Assembly: GCA_030063045.1 (NCBI GenBank)
Contig: JAQSEB010000041.1
Coordinates: 3,713,501 to 3,777,500, forward strand
Source: Pratylenchus scribneri
Taxonomy: Eukaryota > Nematoda > Chromadorea > Rhabditida > Pratylenchidae
Reading direction: 5' to 3'
Length of the DNA: 64,000 nucleotides
Under the pieces are notes generated by a model, which was not told where the DNA came from, searched no databases, and saw nothing but the letters and a program-made list of their open reading frames with translations. A program made the translations under genes and the position numbers. Shown one piece after another: positions 33,261 through 44,687 of this stretch; the stretch's first letter is position 1, and every line of letters begins with the position of its first letter.

Positions 33261-33445
33261 AACATGGCCATCATCCCCTCTTATCCTTTTTAGCAAAATT
33301 CATAATTTCTAAACCCATCATAAATAGTCATTCGATTAATTTGAAAATTTATTCAATAATAAAAATTCCCAAAAGGCTACAAATTCTTTGTTTTTTACAT
33401 TAAATAATTCCATTATAAATTGAAGAAGAACAATTAACTAAAAAA

Positions 33446-36392
33446 ATGCTTTTATTAATTATTTCCATTGTTTTTGTCCTTCAACAATCACTTTTGGTAC
33501 ATTCCTTTGGAAAAGAACTGGTTTCGGCAAATGGTAATTTTTTTAAAAATTTTTAGATTAATACAAAATTAATAATTTTATTTCATCAAAAAATTTAATA
33601 AATTAATTAAAATTGTGCAAATATTATAATCTAAATTATCCACAATATGAAAATGATCTATAATTAATTTGATTAAAAAATTTATTTTTAATAGAATATT
33701 CTATATTGTAAATTAATTTTACATTAAAATAAAATAAAAAAATTAAACTTATAAAAAAATTATAGAAAAATAATTAAATTTTCTAAAAAAGAATTTTATA
33801 AAATTATAAAAATCCCAGCTTGTAATTTGAAATCGGATGAATTGATCGGCATGATTAGCAATAAAATGTGTGAAATTTTTAAATATAATCCAGTTTTAAA
33901 ATATTTTAATGAGGACCAGAAATTGATTAAAATTAAACATTTGGTTGAAAAATTTTTATGTGAGAATAAAAAAATGGAGGAAAAAACGAAAATTCAAAAA
34001 GGTTATTTTTTTATTATAATTATTTAAAATTATATATCATAATTAGGGTTAATTATCCTTGGGCGGGACGGGTATCGGGACGGATATCCGCAAGGTTTTT
34101 GAGCTAATTATCCGTCCTGTTATCCTCACCCCGATTATCCGCATTATCCGCCTATCAGCAACCCCTATTTTTACTGGCTATTTTTTGGATCTGTATGTTG
34201 AATTTTTTTTCATTTTGGGAAGACTAGCATGCCCAACAAGGTAATTTAGAAGTAAATAAAGACAATTAAAAGGATTTTAATGCAGAAAAAAGTTTAGGTA
34301 TTTTATTTTGGCAATTTTTTAAATTTGAGTAAACAAAATTTAAAAATCTACAGTACCTTATAAAGGTAGCGGGACGGGTAGTATCCGCGGATAATTTTCG
34401 AAAATGGCCTACCCGTCCCGTCCGCACCTTGATTACCCTGACTAAGGAAATAGGTGCGGATTCTGAAAATATGCCGAAAATAGGCGTATCGCAAATCGTA
34501 AATCCAAATCCAGATACACCCTTATTTTGAGCATAATTTTGAGAATTTTACATATTTTTGAATTATTTTAGAATGTGGAAATTTTCAAAATTTATTAAAT
34601 TGATCATATGTTGACAATAGATGATGAAAATACAGCCAGACATGTATTTTTAGAATATTCAAATCTTAGAATTTTGTTCAGATTTGTAGATTCTGAAAAT
34701 TATTTTTAAACACTATTTTCAGTATATTATATATGTCAAGATAGGAGTGGAACAACCAATTTTCAGAATATCCATATTTTCAGCATATGCTCAGAATCTG
34801 ACTATTATGAAAAATTATTTTTGAGTAAATTTTTATCCATTATTAGTCAAAACAAGTTCTCGCGCACCCTGGGACCTCGAGAATCCCAGGATCCCGCGCA
34901 CTCGGGAGCCTTAGGACCTCGCGCGAGCCCAATCCCAAACGGCTAATACGCCGGAAGCATGCCCCAAAGGGGCAGCAGCCATGACTTCACCTTATAAATC
35001 TGGGTACTATATGGGCTGAAGGGTAAAAAAATTTTATGAGAAGCACACAATAGGATGAAATAGACAGAGCCCATCTCTGTTCGTCTAACAGAAATAGTAC
35101 ACAATATAGCATTGCCAAAAAAGATAAATTTTAAAAATAATTGTGGGAATTTCTAGAATTCAAAATATATGCTCAGAATATATTTATTTTCAACATTAAA
35201 ATGAATCATATTTTAAGAATAATTTTAAAATATAAAAAATAAGATATGTTGAGAATTTAAAAATTTTCAGAATTATTTTAATAATTTACTAGATTTCCCT
35301 ATTATTTTCAGAATAGTCTGATTTCAATCAAATGTTTACACTTCGCATATTTTGCGATATATTTTCATAATGACAAATTCTGCCTATATTTTTGGCTTCA
35401 TATCTTAGAATAATTTTCATAATTTAAACTTTGTGATATTTTCATAATTTACCATATTCTAAAATACTTTTAAGAATAATTAAATTTTGCAATATATTAC
35501 CGTGATAATTAAATTTTGGTCATGGATTGGGAGTTGTATCTAGCGTCAGGGTCAGGGTATCCGCAATATCCGTTTCCCGCTTTTCATTATCCACTCGCGG
35601 ATAATTAACACTAATCATATATCATAATATATTATTTTTTAATATTATACAGATATTCGAATGGAATTCAAAGAATATTTGCACTCAAATGAGTTCAAAG
35701 TTCTCAAAAACGAAGAAGATCAATTTATAAGCTTAAGGAGAAATCAAAGAACAATAGAAAAAGCTCATATGGGGGAGGAAGAAATGAAATGGTTGGAAAA
35801 AATTGAGTGCCATTTGTTGAAGAATGGCGATGAATTTGGGGTTAAATCTTTATTAATAAGTGCGCTAAAAGGTAATTTTATAAATTTTTGAAAAATTTTT
35901 TTTACCTTTTAGGAGAAAATGATGCCGAAATAGAATTTTCGCCTCATCAACTTTTTAAAATTACAACAAAAATTTGGGAAAAACTTTTTAATGAAAAAAA
36001 TGGAATTGCCTTCAAAATTCTCAATGAGAATGAGAAAACGCAATTGCCTTTTGACCCATTGACGATTTTCAACAGACATAAATATGGAAGAGTGAAAAGA
36101 CAAAATGATGGAATTTTTGTTTTGATCCCAGGTAAAAAATAAATATTTTAAAAAAAATTATTTCTATAAATAAAAACTAAATTAAATTTTAAAATTCATA
36201 AATCATTTCTTTAATGAAAAAATTCGATTTATTTTTTATATAATAGTTATTGGCTTTATTCTCATCATCTTTTTTCCGGCTGCTGCTATGATGATTGGCA
36301 AAATGACCGCTGCCCTCTTCAATGCTGCGCCACTTGTAGGTCTCATTCCTATTGTTCTTTTTTTCTTGGTCGTTGGCATAATTATAGATTAG
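33446..36392 (+). CDS. Secreted/membrane protein with furin-type site, paralogue 1
   Basis: Five exons: 33446-33533, 33819-34001, 35653-35871, 35913-36131, 36247-36392. All introns are GT/AG and all phase 1; 855 nt, 284 residues. Residues 1-20 are a signal peptide (MLLLIISIVFVLQQSLLV..). A charged, probably helical domain follows with cysteines in ACNL, NKMC, EKFLCEN and IECHL. RHKYGRVKRQ (RVKR at 223-226) is a furin-type cleavage site. Residues 237-284 are almost wholly hydrophobic (FILIIFFPAAAMMIG...LFFLVVGIII) with no real cytosolic tail. Compared with gene 2, the exon 2 acceptor moved 9 bases because 'tatag' became 'tataa'; the frame is kept but three residues (ELP) are lost. Intron 2 is swollen to 1651 bp by an insertion. 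Not recognised. A secreted precursor that releases a hydrophobic peptide, or a type I membrane protein, are both possible. Confidence 0.85.
34042..35616. mobile_element. TIR element inserted in intron 2 of gene 1
   Basis: 'attagggttaattatcc' (34042-34058) and inverted 'ggataattaacactaat' (35599-35615) match at 16 of 17 positions. The decamer 'atatatcata' is repeated outside at 34032-34041 and 35617-35626. Near both ends and at 34368-34432 there are clusters of 'cgggacgggta' and 'gcggataat' words in both orientations (subterminal repeats). The first 400 bp alone also has inverted ends, so the element may be nested. A G+C-rich patch at 34858-34980 ('ctgggacctcgagaatcccagg') is of unknown origin. 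The corresponding intron of gene 2 is only 54 bp, confirming an insertion. No transposase. Confidence 0.65.
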
Positions 36393-37060
36393 AAGGCATG
36401 CATTGAAGGAAAATCAATTGCTAAACCTTAAAGAAAGGAACGAGATGGAAATTTTGAAGACATTATTTTTTAATTTAAATTTTTATTTTTTCGGTTCAAA
36501 ATTAAATCATTTTTCGCATAACTTTTATTTTTTTCAATTAAATTAAATTAATTCTTCGACCATGACAAATGAAATTTTGAATTTGTCTCCCCATATTTTT
36601 ATGGTTTTATATTTTTAATCTTTTATTTTATTTTTCTGTTTTATTTTACTTTGGTATAAAAGACTATAAATTTTAACTAACCAATGGCTGATTTATTTGA
36701 ATATTACTTTTGTCCTTCCATTGAAACCCAAATGTCACCTCATCAAAATTTCCATTTCAACATTTTCTAAATTATAAGTGAAAATTGTCTTTTACGCATT
36801 CAATTAGTATAGGTTCAAAGAAAACATTGATCCACCAATAACCGGGACAAAAAAACGATTAAAAAATTAGCGTTTAATGCTTCTTTTCCGAATTGAGTAA
36901 TAATTACAATTACATCAATATTTTATTTTGAAAATAATAAATACAAAAATATACTGGAGTAAATCGATCAAATTTATGTAAAAAAAGCTAAATATTATTT
37001 TAAGAAATTTTCATAAAATAAATTTTCAAAAAAATATTATTTCTTGCAAACAAATGCGTC
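36393..37060. other. 3' flank of gene 1, no gene recognised
   Basis: A/T-rich. The phrase 'ggtataaaagactataaatt' at 36653 recurs at 37800 ('gggtataaaagattataaa') and, diverged, at 40770, so it belongs to the repeated gene unit. Confidence 0.45.
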
Positions 37061-37069
37061 CGCATATCA

Positions 37070-38055
37070 ATGGCAGGCGGAATTAAAATCAGAACAGGCG
37101 GAATTATTCTAATTATGCGGAATTAAACTAACCAGGCGAAATTATTCTAACTAGGCGGAAATAAACTAGAAAAAATTATTTGGTTCATATAAATCAACGT
37201 AAATAATATGGAAATTTCAGTTATACTTAACTACAATCAAAAAATAAGGTTAACTTTTCAATTCTTTTATTCAATTTACATTTAAATTTGCATCAATTTA
37301 CGTTTGATTCTATTTTATTAACATTTGATTCTATTTAATTTACGTTTGATTCTATTTAATTTTGATTCCCATTCACACTCCAACATAGCGCATTTATTCG
37401 TAAACATTTTTTTTATTTTTAATTATTTTGCAAATATTTGATTGGAATGCGCATCCAATTGAGTGCCCTTTTTCATTTTCCCTTTTTTAATTTGACCAAA
37501 CCCTAATGTCAGTGCCGAAATTTTATAGAATCAACCGTAGCAGGGCCATATCATCCCCAGCCCTCCACCCCTCATCGGTGAAATTCTACATCATAAATAG
37601 TGGCGAATCGATTCAAATAATTCATTTAGAAAATTTATTTCATTAAATAAATTTAAAAATAATAAAATTTTTAAATAAATTTAAATTTTAATGTTATTAA
37701 AATAACTATAAAAATCCTCCAATCCATGATAAAGGAAAATATTTAATTTGTTTCTCTGGATTTATATTTTTATATTATCTATATGTTTTATTTTACTTGG
37801 GTATAAAAGATTATAAATTTTAACAAACAATATAATTAAATTACAATGTATTTATTATAAAATTAAAAATAATTTCACTCTACAACATTTGTTTTAACAT
37901 TATTTTTTATTTACTTGATATTTCCATCATCAAATTTCAAAATTTTCAAATCTGGCTTTTGCCCTAAATTAATTCCGCCTCTTTGCCCCAATTTAATTCC
38001 GCCTCTTTGCCCCAATTTAATTCCGCCTCTTTGCAACAATTTAATTCAAAAATTT
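37070..38055. mobile_element. Possible foldback element with AGGCGGAATTA arrays
   Basis: 'aggcggaatta'-type words occur about five times at 37074-37155. Three head-to-tail 24-bp units 'aattccgcctctttgcccca' occur in the opposite orientation at 37971-38047. Inverted arrays of short repeats at both ends are typical of foldback elements. However, the interval also holds the upstream module of the relic gene copy, so capture or coincidence is possible. Exact ends and target duplication not found. Confidence 0.4.
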
Positions 38056-38215
38056 TCTGAAAGATAATCTTATTAAAAAATTTTTACAATGATTATTTAA
38101 GGAGAAAATGGCACTGAAAAACAATATTCACTTTTTATAATTACAACAAAAATTTGGGAAAAATTTTTTTACTACGAAATCAAAGGGAATTTATCTTGGT
38201 AATCACCAATGAATT
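37375..38215 (+). pseudogene. Relic third copy of the secreted-protein gene
   Basis: The upstream module (37395-37545: 'gcgcatttattcgtaaacat', 'gattggaatgcgcatcc', 'agtgccgaaatttta') is followed about 550 bp later by part of exon 4 at 38095-38180 ('aaggagaaaatggcactgaa', 'acaaaaatttgggaaaaa', cf. ITTKIWEK in genes 1 and 2). The signal-peptide exon, RVKR segment and tail are gone. It lies between the two intact genes, so the family once had at least three tandem copies. Confidence 0.7.
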
Positions 38216-38259
38216 TTCTGTTGGTTTAAAAACAATGGTAAATCCCAACGAATCTTTTA

Positions 38260-38340
38260 CTAGGGCTTAGGGATGGGGTCGAAATTTCAATGTTTTAATT
38301 TCGTTTCATTTTCGAAAAGTGTCAAGTTTTGAAAACAAGT
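38260..38340. repeat. End fragment of the GGGAT repeat family
   Basis: 'agggatggggtcgaaatttc' followed by 'cgtttcattttcgaaaagtgtc' matches the left end of the 31749 element. Only one end is seen here. Confidence 0.4.
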
Positions 38341-38689
38341 GTTGAAAAAGCAATTCTTTCATATATTTTAAATTATCAAATTTAAAAAAGATTGTTTTTT
38401 ATTTCGACCATTGTGCAATCGCCCATATTTGCACCTTTCTTTGTTTATTGGAATTGACCCAGAACATTGGGCACCAAATTTAAATTCAATTATATTTTCA
38501 AATTAGAACTTATTTCGATTTACTATTTTTAATGGTAAAATTTTATAAAATAAATTTTAATTTTTTAAAAATTTTATATAATTTAAAACTCGATTTTATT
38601 ATTGAATTTTTCTTTCCTTTCTCTCAATCAAGCAAATATTCGATAAAATGTACGGCTCATCTTTTGATTTCCCTATTCAATTTTCGTTT

Positions 38690-38900
38690 ATTCCCATCCA
38701 TATCCCCAAATCACCCATTTATTCGTAAACATTCTTTTTTTTATTTTTGATTTTGGATAAATTTGATTGGAATGCGCATCAGATACAGTGCCTTTTTTCC
38801 TTTTCCCTCTTTTAATTTAGCCAAAAAAAACCAAATGTCAGTGCCGAAACCGAAATTCTATGGAATCAATGATCAATCGATTCATGGTCATTATCTCCCT
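38690..38900 (+). promoter_or_regulatory. Upstream module of secreted-protein gene 2
   Basis: One copy of the conserved block: 'cacccatttattcgtaaaca', 'tttgattggaatgcgcatca', 'agtgcc', 'tttccctcttttaatttagc', 'atgtcagtgccgaaa'. It lies about 300 bp before ATG 39183. Its conservation between loci with otherwise drifting flanks argues for a promoter or enhancer. Confidence 0.65.
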
Positions 38901-39182
38901 CCTCATCGTTTTAGCGAAATTCATAATTTATCCATCATAAATAGCGGCCAATCGACTCATTTTTAAAACTCATTTATTCATAAATATATTTCTAAAAATT
39001 ATTTACAATAAATATAATTTAAAATATATCAATTATAATTAAATTTTATCAAAAAAAACTCTGAAAATAAAAATTTAAATTCCGAAAAAGCATTTCTTTT
39101 TTTACCCAAATTTTGTTATTCCATTAAAATGCATAATAATAATTATAAATTATATAGAAGAAAGAAAAAAAATTAGCTAAAA

Positions 39183-40468
39183 ATGCTTTTATTATTAATT
39201 ACTTCCATTCTTTTTATCCTTAAACAACCACTTTTGGTAGATTCTTATGGAAAGGAACTGCTTTCGGCAGATGGTATTTTTATTCAAAAATTAATTTAAA
39301 ATTACAAATTTTATTCTTTAAAAAAATTTATTATAGAATGTTAAAATATTGTAAATTAATTTTAAATTAAATAAATTAAAAATAATTTTAATTAAAAACT
39401 ATTTGAAAAAATTAAAATTTATTGCTTATTAAATAACTTTATAAAATTATAGAACTCCCAGCTTGTAATTTGGAATTTAAATCGGACCAATTAATAGACA
39501 AGATAAACAATAAAATATGCGAAATTGTTAAATATAATCTGGATTCAAAACATTTAAATGAGGATGGAAAATTGATTAAAATGAAACATTTAATTGGGCA
39601 ATTTTTATGCGAAAATAAAAATACGGGGGAAAAAATTAAAATCCGTGAAGGTTATTTTTATTATTCTTAATTTAGTTTCACTTTTCATAATTTAATATAT
39701 CCAGATATTCGAATGGAATTGAAGGGATATTTGCACTCAAATGCGTTCAAAATTCAAAGTAAAATTGCCCTAGAAAATTTTAAAAAGAAAGAAGAGCATT
39801 TGAAAATGATGAACTTAAGCGAAAATAAAAGAGAAAATGTTCAAAAAATGTTGGATGAAGAAAAGAAATGGATGGAAAAAATTGAGTGCCATTTGTCGGA
39901 TAATGGAGATGAATTATGGCTTAAATCTTTGTTGAAAAATGTGTTAAAAGGTAATTTTATAATTTATCATAAATGAAATCTTTGATTTAATTATTTTAGG
40001 AAAAAATGGCGACGAAAAGGAATTTTCGACTCATCCACTTTTTATAATTACAACAAAAATTTGGGAAAAATTTTTTGATTCAAAAAATGGATTGGCCTTT
40101 AAAATTGTCGACATTGCTGATGAGGAAAAGCATTTGCCATTTGATCCATTAGCCCATTCACATTCCAGACATAAACATAGAAGAGTGAAAAGACAGCAAG
40201 AAATGGGATTATTGACAGGAATTTGTAGTAAGGAGAAATATAAATATTTTTAAATTATTTCAAATAAATAAAAATTTAATTTAATTTTAATTCATTTTTA
40301 TCTTTTTGATGAAAAATTGATCTATTTTTTTTATAAATAGTTCTTCTTCTCCTCTTTTTTGGGCCTGCTATTTTTGCCGCAATCGCCACTCTTTTTGCAC
40401 CAGTTCTATATTTGCTTGCTTTTATTTTGGTTGCATATGCAATTGTAGAAGCACTTGGACGACCCTGA
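39183..40468 (+). CDS. Secreted/membrane protein with furin-type site, paralogue 2
   Basis: Five exons: 39183-39273, 39453-39650, 39705-39950, 40000-40227, 40341-40468. Introns are short, GT/AG and all phase 1; 891 nt, 296 residues. The signal peptide is MLLLLITSILFILKQPLL... The luminal part has cysteines in ELPACNL, NKICEI, GQFLCEN and IECHL, a Lys/Glu-rich helical stretch (KKKEEHLKMMNLSENKREN), and HSRHKHRRVKRQQ with RVKR at 240-243. A further cysteine is in GIC, just before a 42-residue hydrophobic tail (255-296: LFFGPAIFAAIATLF, LYLLAFILVAYAIV, ending GRP). It parallels gene 1 exon for exon; the exons are conserved while the introns drift, suggesting selection. Role unknown. The signal peptide plus convertase site suggests processing in the secretory pathway, as in peptide or effector precursors (inference). 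Confidence 0.88.
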
Positions 40469-41160
40469 TGAAAAATGAAAATTTCAATGGATGTAAAGGA
40501 AACAGATGAAATGAATTCATTATTTTTTAATAAAAAATTTTTTATTTTGGGTTCATGATTAAATCAATTTTTTTCAATTTAATTAAGATTTTTATTATTT
40601 TCGGTTTTCTTATTTTTTCGGTTCAAAATTAAATAATTTTTTCTCTTATTAGATTAATTTTTATTTTTTTTCGGTTCAATTAAATTAAATTATTCCTTCA
40701 TGACAATGAAATATTGAATTTGTCTCCATATTTTGTGAATTTATATTAGCTTTATAATTTATTTAATTTTGGCATAAAGACTATTTATTAACCAACAATG
40801 ACTATTTAATATTTATTTAAATGTGGACTATTAATTATTTTTATTGAAATATTCTTTATAAAAATGTAACTCATTCATTTTTTTCCTTTATTTTATTTTA
40901 AAATTTTATAGAAATTGTGGTAAAACAAATATTTGGACGAAGGCACACGACATTATTATTATTATTATAAAAAATTAATATAAAAATTTTTCTTAAATAA
41001 GATTTTCGTTCCACCTTACACAACTTCAAAAAAAAAAATTGAAATTTCGATAAATTAAACATATTAAATTGAACTAATACTAAATAAAAGTTCCATTGTT
41101 TAGAGAATAAGTTTATTGTTTGAAAGAAATTATTTAAAAATTCAATGGTTTTGTTAGGAT
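40469..41160. other. 3' flank of gene 2, no gene recognised
   Basis: Low-complexity A/T with 'tcggttcaaaattaaat' words shared with the 3' flank of gene 1 (36495 and 40618), consistent with the whole gene unit having been duplicated. Confidence 0.45.
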
Positions 41161-42190
41161 GTTTCCGTAGGAAGAATATTCAGTTTAAATGATGATAGAA
41201 TGGAAGTGAGGATGATGATGAAAATTTTGAAAGGGGAACATTTGTTTACAGTGTTTAATTTTGTTGTTGTGACAATGGTTGGGATTAATAGGTGGTCAGA
41301 TCACCAATCGTTGTTGAAGAAGAAGCCGATGATTATATGACTTATTTTAAATTAAATTATATTTTTTCAAAGCACAATTGCTTCGATCTCATTTGTCACA
41401 TGTCACTAAATAAAAAATATTTATTAGATATTCCCATAGTTATCGAAATATTTTATTGGTTTTAAAATAATTTTTTACATTATATTATTTTTATAATTTA
41501 TCAATTTTGCATTCTAAAACTAGGATAGTTAAATTTAAAATTTTATGATCCAATTTTAAAAATTTCGACCATTCATATTTTTGAATTCTTTTTAAAAGGA
41601 TGGAATTCATTTATGTACAATTGACTTGCCAAAATAACAAATAATGAAATAAAATAAAAACACCATAATTTTAATTGATCAATTCACCATAAAATTAAAA
41701 ATATAACTACACCATAATAATTTTTCTTACAAAAGGCTTCTTTAAGAACCAGAAAACTGAGAACCAAAAATGGGATTGTTTAAAAAATTAAAATGGGAAT
41801 AATTTGAGAATTCCAACACTTTTTATAGCTTCAAGCATTTTGGAATTTAACATTTATATATTCCAGAAAAAATTACAAAAATCAATCATAAATATTGAAT
41901 TTTCAAATTAATTTAAATTTAATAATAGCTCATTTTAAAATGAACTAATCCATATTGATGCAATAAATCGGATAATTTTTCCTCATTAAAATCGGCACGT
42001 GGAAATTTTGCAATTTAAAAATTGGTTGGGTCTTGTTCTTGTTGATGTAAATTATTTTAATTTAATTATTTATAAATTTAATTTTTAAATGTAAATAAAA
42101 TTCTGGACTTATTTTTATTTAACAGAAAATAAAGATTTATTTATTAAGAAAAAGATTAGGAATTTTTATGATTTTTAAAAATTAAAAACT
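41160..42190. repeat. Duplicated receptor-gene flank, copy 1
   Basis: Pairs with about 56250-57300 (offset about 15.06 kb), for example 'tggttgggattaataggtgg' / 'tggttgggattaatagatgg' and 'gcattctaaaactaggatag' in both. Moderate divergence with many small indels. It contains a minus-strand relic of the receptor start, with a frameshift after ATGTTCCCC (ATG at 41249), and the RRM-like relic at 41.95-42.06 kb. Confidence 0.75.
41940..42060 (-). pseudogene. RRM-like exon relic 1
   Basis: The minus strand reads DPTNF*IAKFPRADFNEEKL then SDLLHQYGLV. Restoring the stop as Y/L would give the TNLYIA.LP..F.EE.L..LL..YG.V pattern of an RNA-recognition motif (RNP2 and first helix). It has one stop and no intact neighbour exons. 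Other copies are at 45.72-45.80 kb and 57.06-57.16 kb. Confidence 0.4.
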
Positions 42191-42863
42191 CTCAAAATTG
42201 AAATTGAAGCCGCAAAAATAAATTGAATTATTTTTCAGTAATTTTTTTTAATTTTTGGAATTTTGCTTGGTCATTAATATCAATGAATTAAAAATGTCAT
42301 CAAAATTTGAAAAGGACTTTTAATAGCATTTTGATGCTGAAATTATGGTTGGAAAAAATTTACAAATTTCTAGAAATTTTTAAGTCCCTTTTTTCCAACT
42401 AAATTATTTTTAGCACCTACTTTTATCAATTAAGCCTGAAATATTCTCACTTTTAATTTATTTTTATATAATTATTTTTTTTTAAAACTTTTTGATGTGC
42501 AGTATCGTTTTTCTTATTAGAAAAATAAAAAAGTGGTTTCTTTTCTTTTATGAATTTTTATTGCGAAATAGTTTATGAGTTAAATAAGTATTCAAAAATT
42601 CTAAAAATAATATTTTCTTAGTTCCTTTGTACTTTTAGACATTTATACATGAAATTTCCTGAAAAATTTTGTTATTTAAAATATAAGATATTTTTTCTAA
42701 TCATTAATTGTTTTTCAATTTTCGGATAATTAATATTAATCAATATTTTTTCTTTGTTTTTAAAACTAAGTTTTTTAATTTTATAAATCAGAATTAATGG
42801 ATTAAGCTCTTTATTTTTTTAATTGAAATGCGATAAAAATGAACTCGGGAATAAATTATACAA

Positions 42864-43059
42864 TTATACAGATTGTTTTTGTCCCCTCCTTTTCTTTTTT
42901 TGGTTCATACAAAACAAAAACTTATATTTTTTGATGATCCATATGACAATGGATAAGCCAATGATTAAGGCTGTTTTAATGTATTTTAGATCATTTAAAT
43001 TGTTTAATAGTGGCGAATTGCAGCTCGTAAAATTCGAGACGGAAATTTTCCTCGCCGAT
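42864..43059 (-). CDS. Membrane-protein C-terminal exon, possible receptor
   Basis: After an acceptor ('ttattatttttttag') the minus strand is open for 64 codons: SARKISVSNFTSCNSPLLNN, LNDLKYIKTALIIGLSIVIW, IIKKYKFLFCMNQKKKRRGQ, KQSV, then TAA. One membrane segment (TALIIGLSIVIWII) is followed by a basic tail, the expected end of a seven-transmembrane receptor. It lies among Srt-like relics on the same strand. No signature residue fixes the family, and upstream exons could not be joined. Confidence 0.38.
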
Positions 43060-43749
43060 CTAAAAAAATAATAAAAAAAGACAACTTTTTATATATCATA
43101 AAATTTATCAATAGAAATTATTGATAATAACAATTTCCATTCACATTTAAAGAAAAATACCAAGTTTTTGTTCAATTAAAATTCAATTTAAAAATTTAAA
43201 AAAAACTAAAATAAAAAAATAAAGAAATGTTTTGATTTTTTTGGTATCAGGAAGAAAATGATTTTTGATCATATTCAAAACATAGAATGAAAAATATAAA
43301 ATCATATTCATCACTCTGTCTTTGTTGTTGATGTGCATACTCCGATTATTGCCACCTCCCGCTGCTCCGGGATCTTAAAAATGTGGTAAAATTACCGAGT
43401 AAAATTACTCTGGCTCTGGTAGAAAATAAAAATTGCATTTTTAATTTTCTTTTTTTTTTAATTGATGATGCTTACAGAATTATTTTGTGATTTCGAAAAT
43501 TATTCCTTTTATGTATTTATAAAAATTTTTAATTAAAATTGTTTTAATCCAGTGCTCGTGTTATCAAATGAGTTTAAAAATAGCAATTTTATATAAAATT
43601 CATATTTATAAAATTTTATGTGTTTACAAAAATGTTTTTTTTTGTAAATTTTTGGAACACATTTTAATCAAAACAAAAATAAAAAACATAATTATTTAGA
43701 TAAGAAAATAAAATCAATATTCATTTTTTTCATTTTACTAATTTTTAGG

Positions 43750-44070
43750 AATTCTAGTGTCCCAAGCTTCCAATACCGGTAAACCTAAAGTTATTTTCCA
43801 GTTTAATACGGGTCAACCCCACTGGAAAGGCAATTTCCTCTCATCAAGCCGGGTCGAATGAGCTATAATATGTTCAAAATAAAATTTCGAAAATTTTAAA
43901 CCCATAGTGGGGACCCTTCACTTTTATGGGAATATCTTTTTAATGGCCATAACTTGGCTAAAAGTGGTTGCCCCCGGGAAATTTGTGCATATTCGTACAC
44001 AGCTCGGCGAGCTCTGTTGAATTAACTATCACTCGAACGAATCTGAGCCAATACCCTAAACTGCAATTTT
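43750..44070. repeat. Dispersed repeat with TCGAATGAGCTAT motif
   Basis: A block richer in G+C containing 'gtcgaatgagctataatatg' (43853), 'ggcgagctctgttgaattaa' (44007) and 'ccccactggaaaggcaattt'. The motif resembles 'cgccgagctctttcgaatga' in the F-box gene intron (30313). Boundaries unknown and no coding potential. Confidence 0.4.
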
Positions 44071-44687
44071 ACCAAAAATTTTTATTTTAACCATTTATTG
44101 CAAATTGTGTTTAAATAAAGTGCTAACATATTATTTTTAAAATATAAATTATACCGAAATAAATTCTTTTTTTTTGGATTAAAACATTTACAATATGAAA
44201 TATATAATAATAATTAATTTATTATTAATTTAAATTTTCTTTTATTTTTCATCCATTATTTTTAAAATTTTCAATTTAATTTTTTTATTCGAATTTCGTC
44301 ATATATTATCTTTTGCATTTTATTAAAATTTCAAAAAAATTAGATTTAAATTACAAATTGCAGAAAACAATTTATGAGATACAAAAATCAAAAATATAAG
44401 TGAAAATGAAAATATTATTTTAAATTACTTTGTTCGCCGATTTATCAATAAATTTATATATTTTTTTAAAATTTTTTTCATGATTTTAAAAATTAATTAA
44501 TTTTTTTATTCAAATTTCGGTCATAAGTTTTCCTTTATGCATCTTGTGAAAATTCAGCAAAAAAATTAGAATTTAATTCCAGATTATATAAAATAATTTA
44601 TGTGAAACAAAAATATTAAAAAAAATAAATTTTAATAATAATTATCTATTATTTTAAATTAAAAATGTTTTTAATTCTTTTACTCAT

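Noticed and set aside
33019..33312. 97-codon ORF before gene 1
   Set aside because: It spans the duplicated upstream modules; the conservation is of non-coding motifs and the frame is not kept in the other copies.
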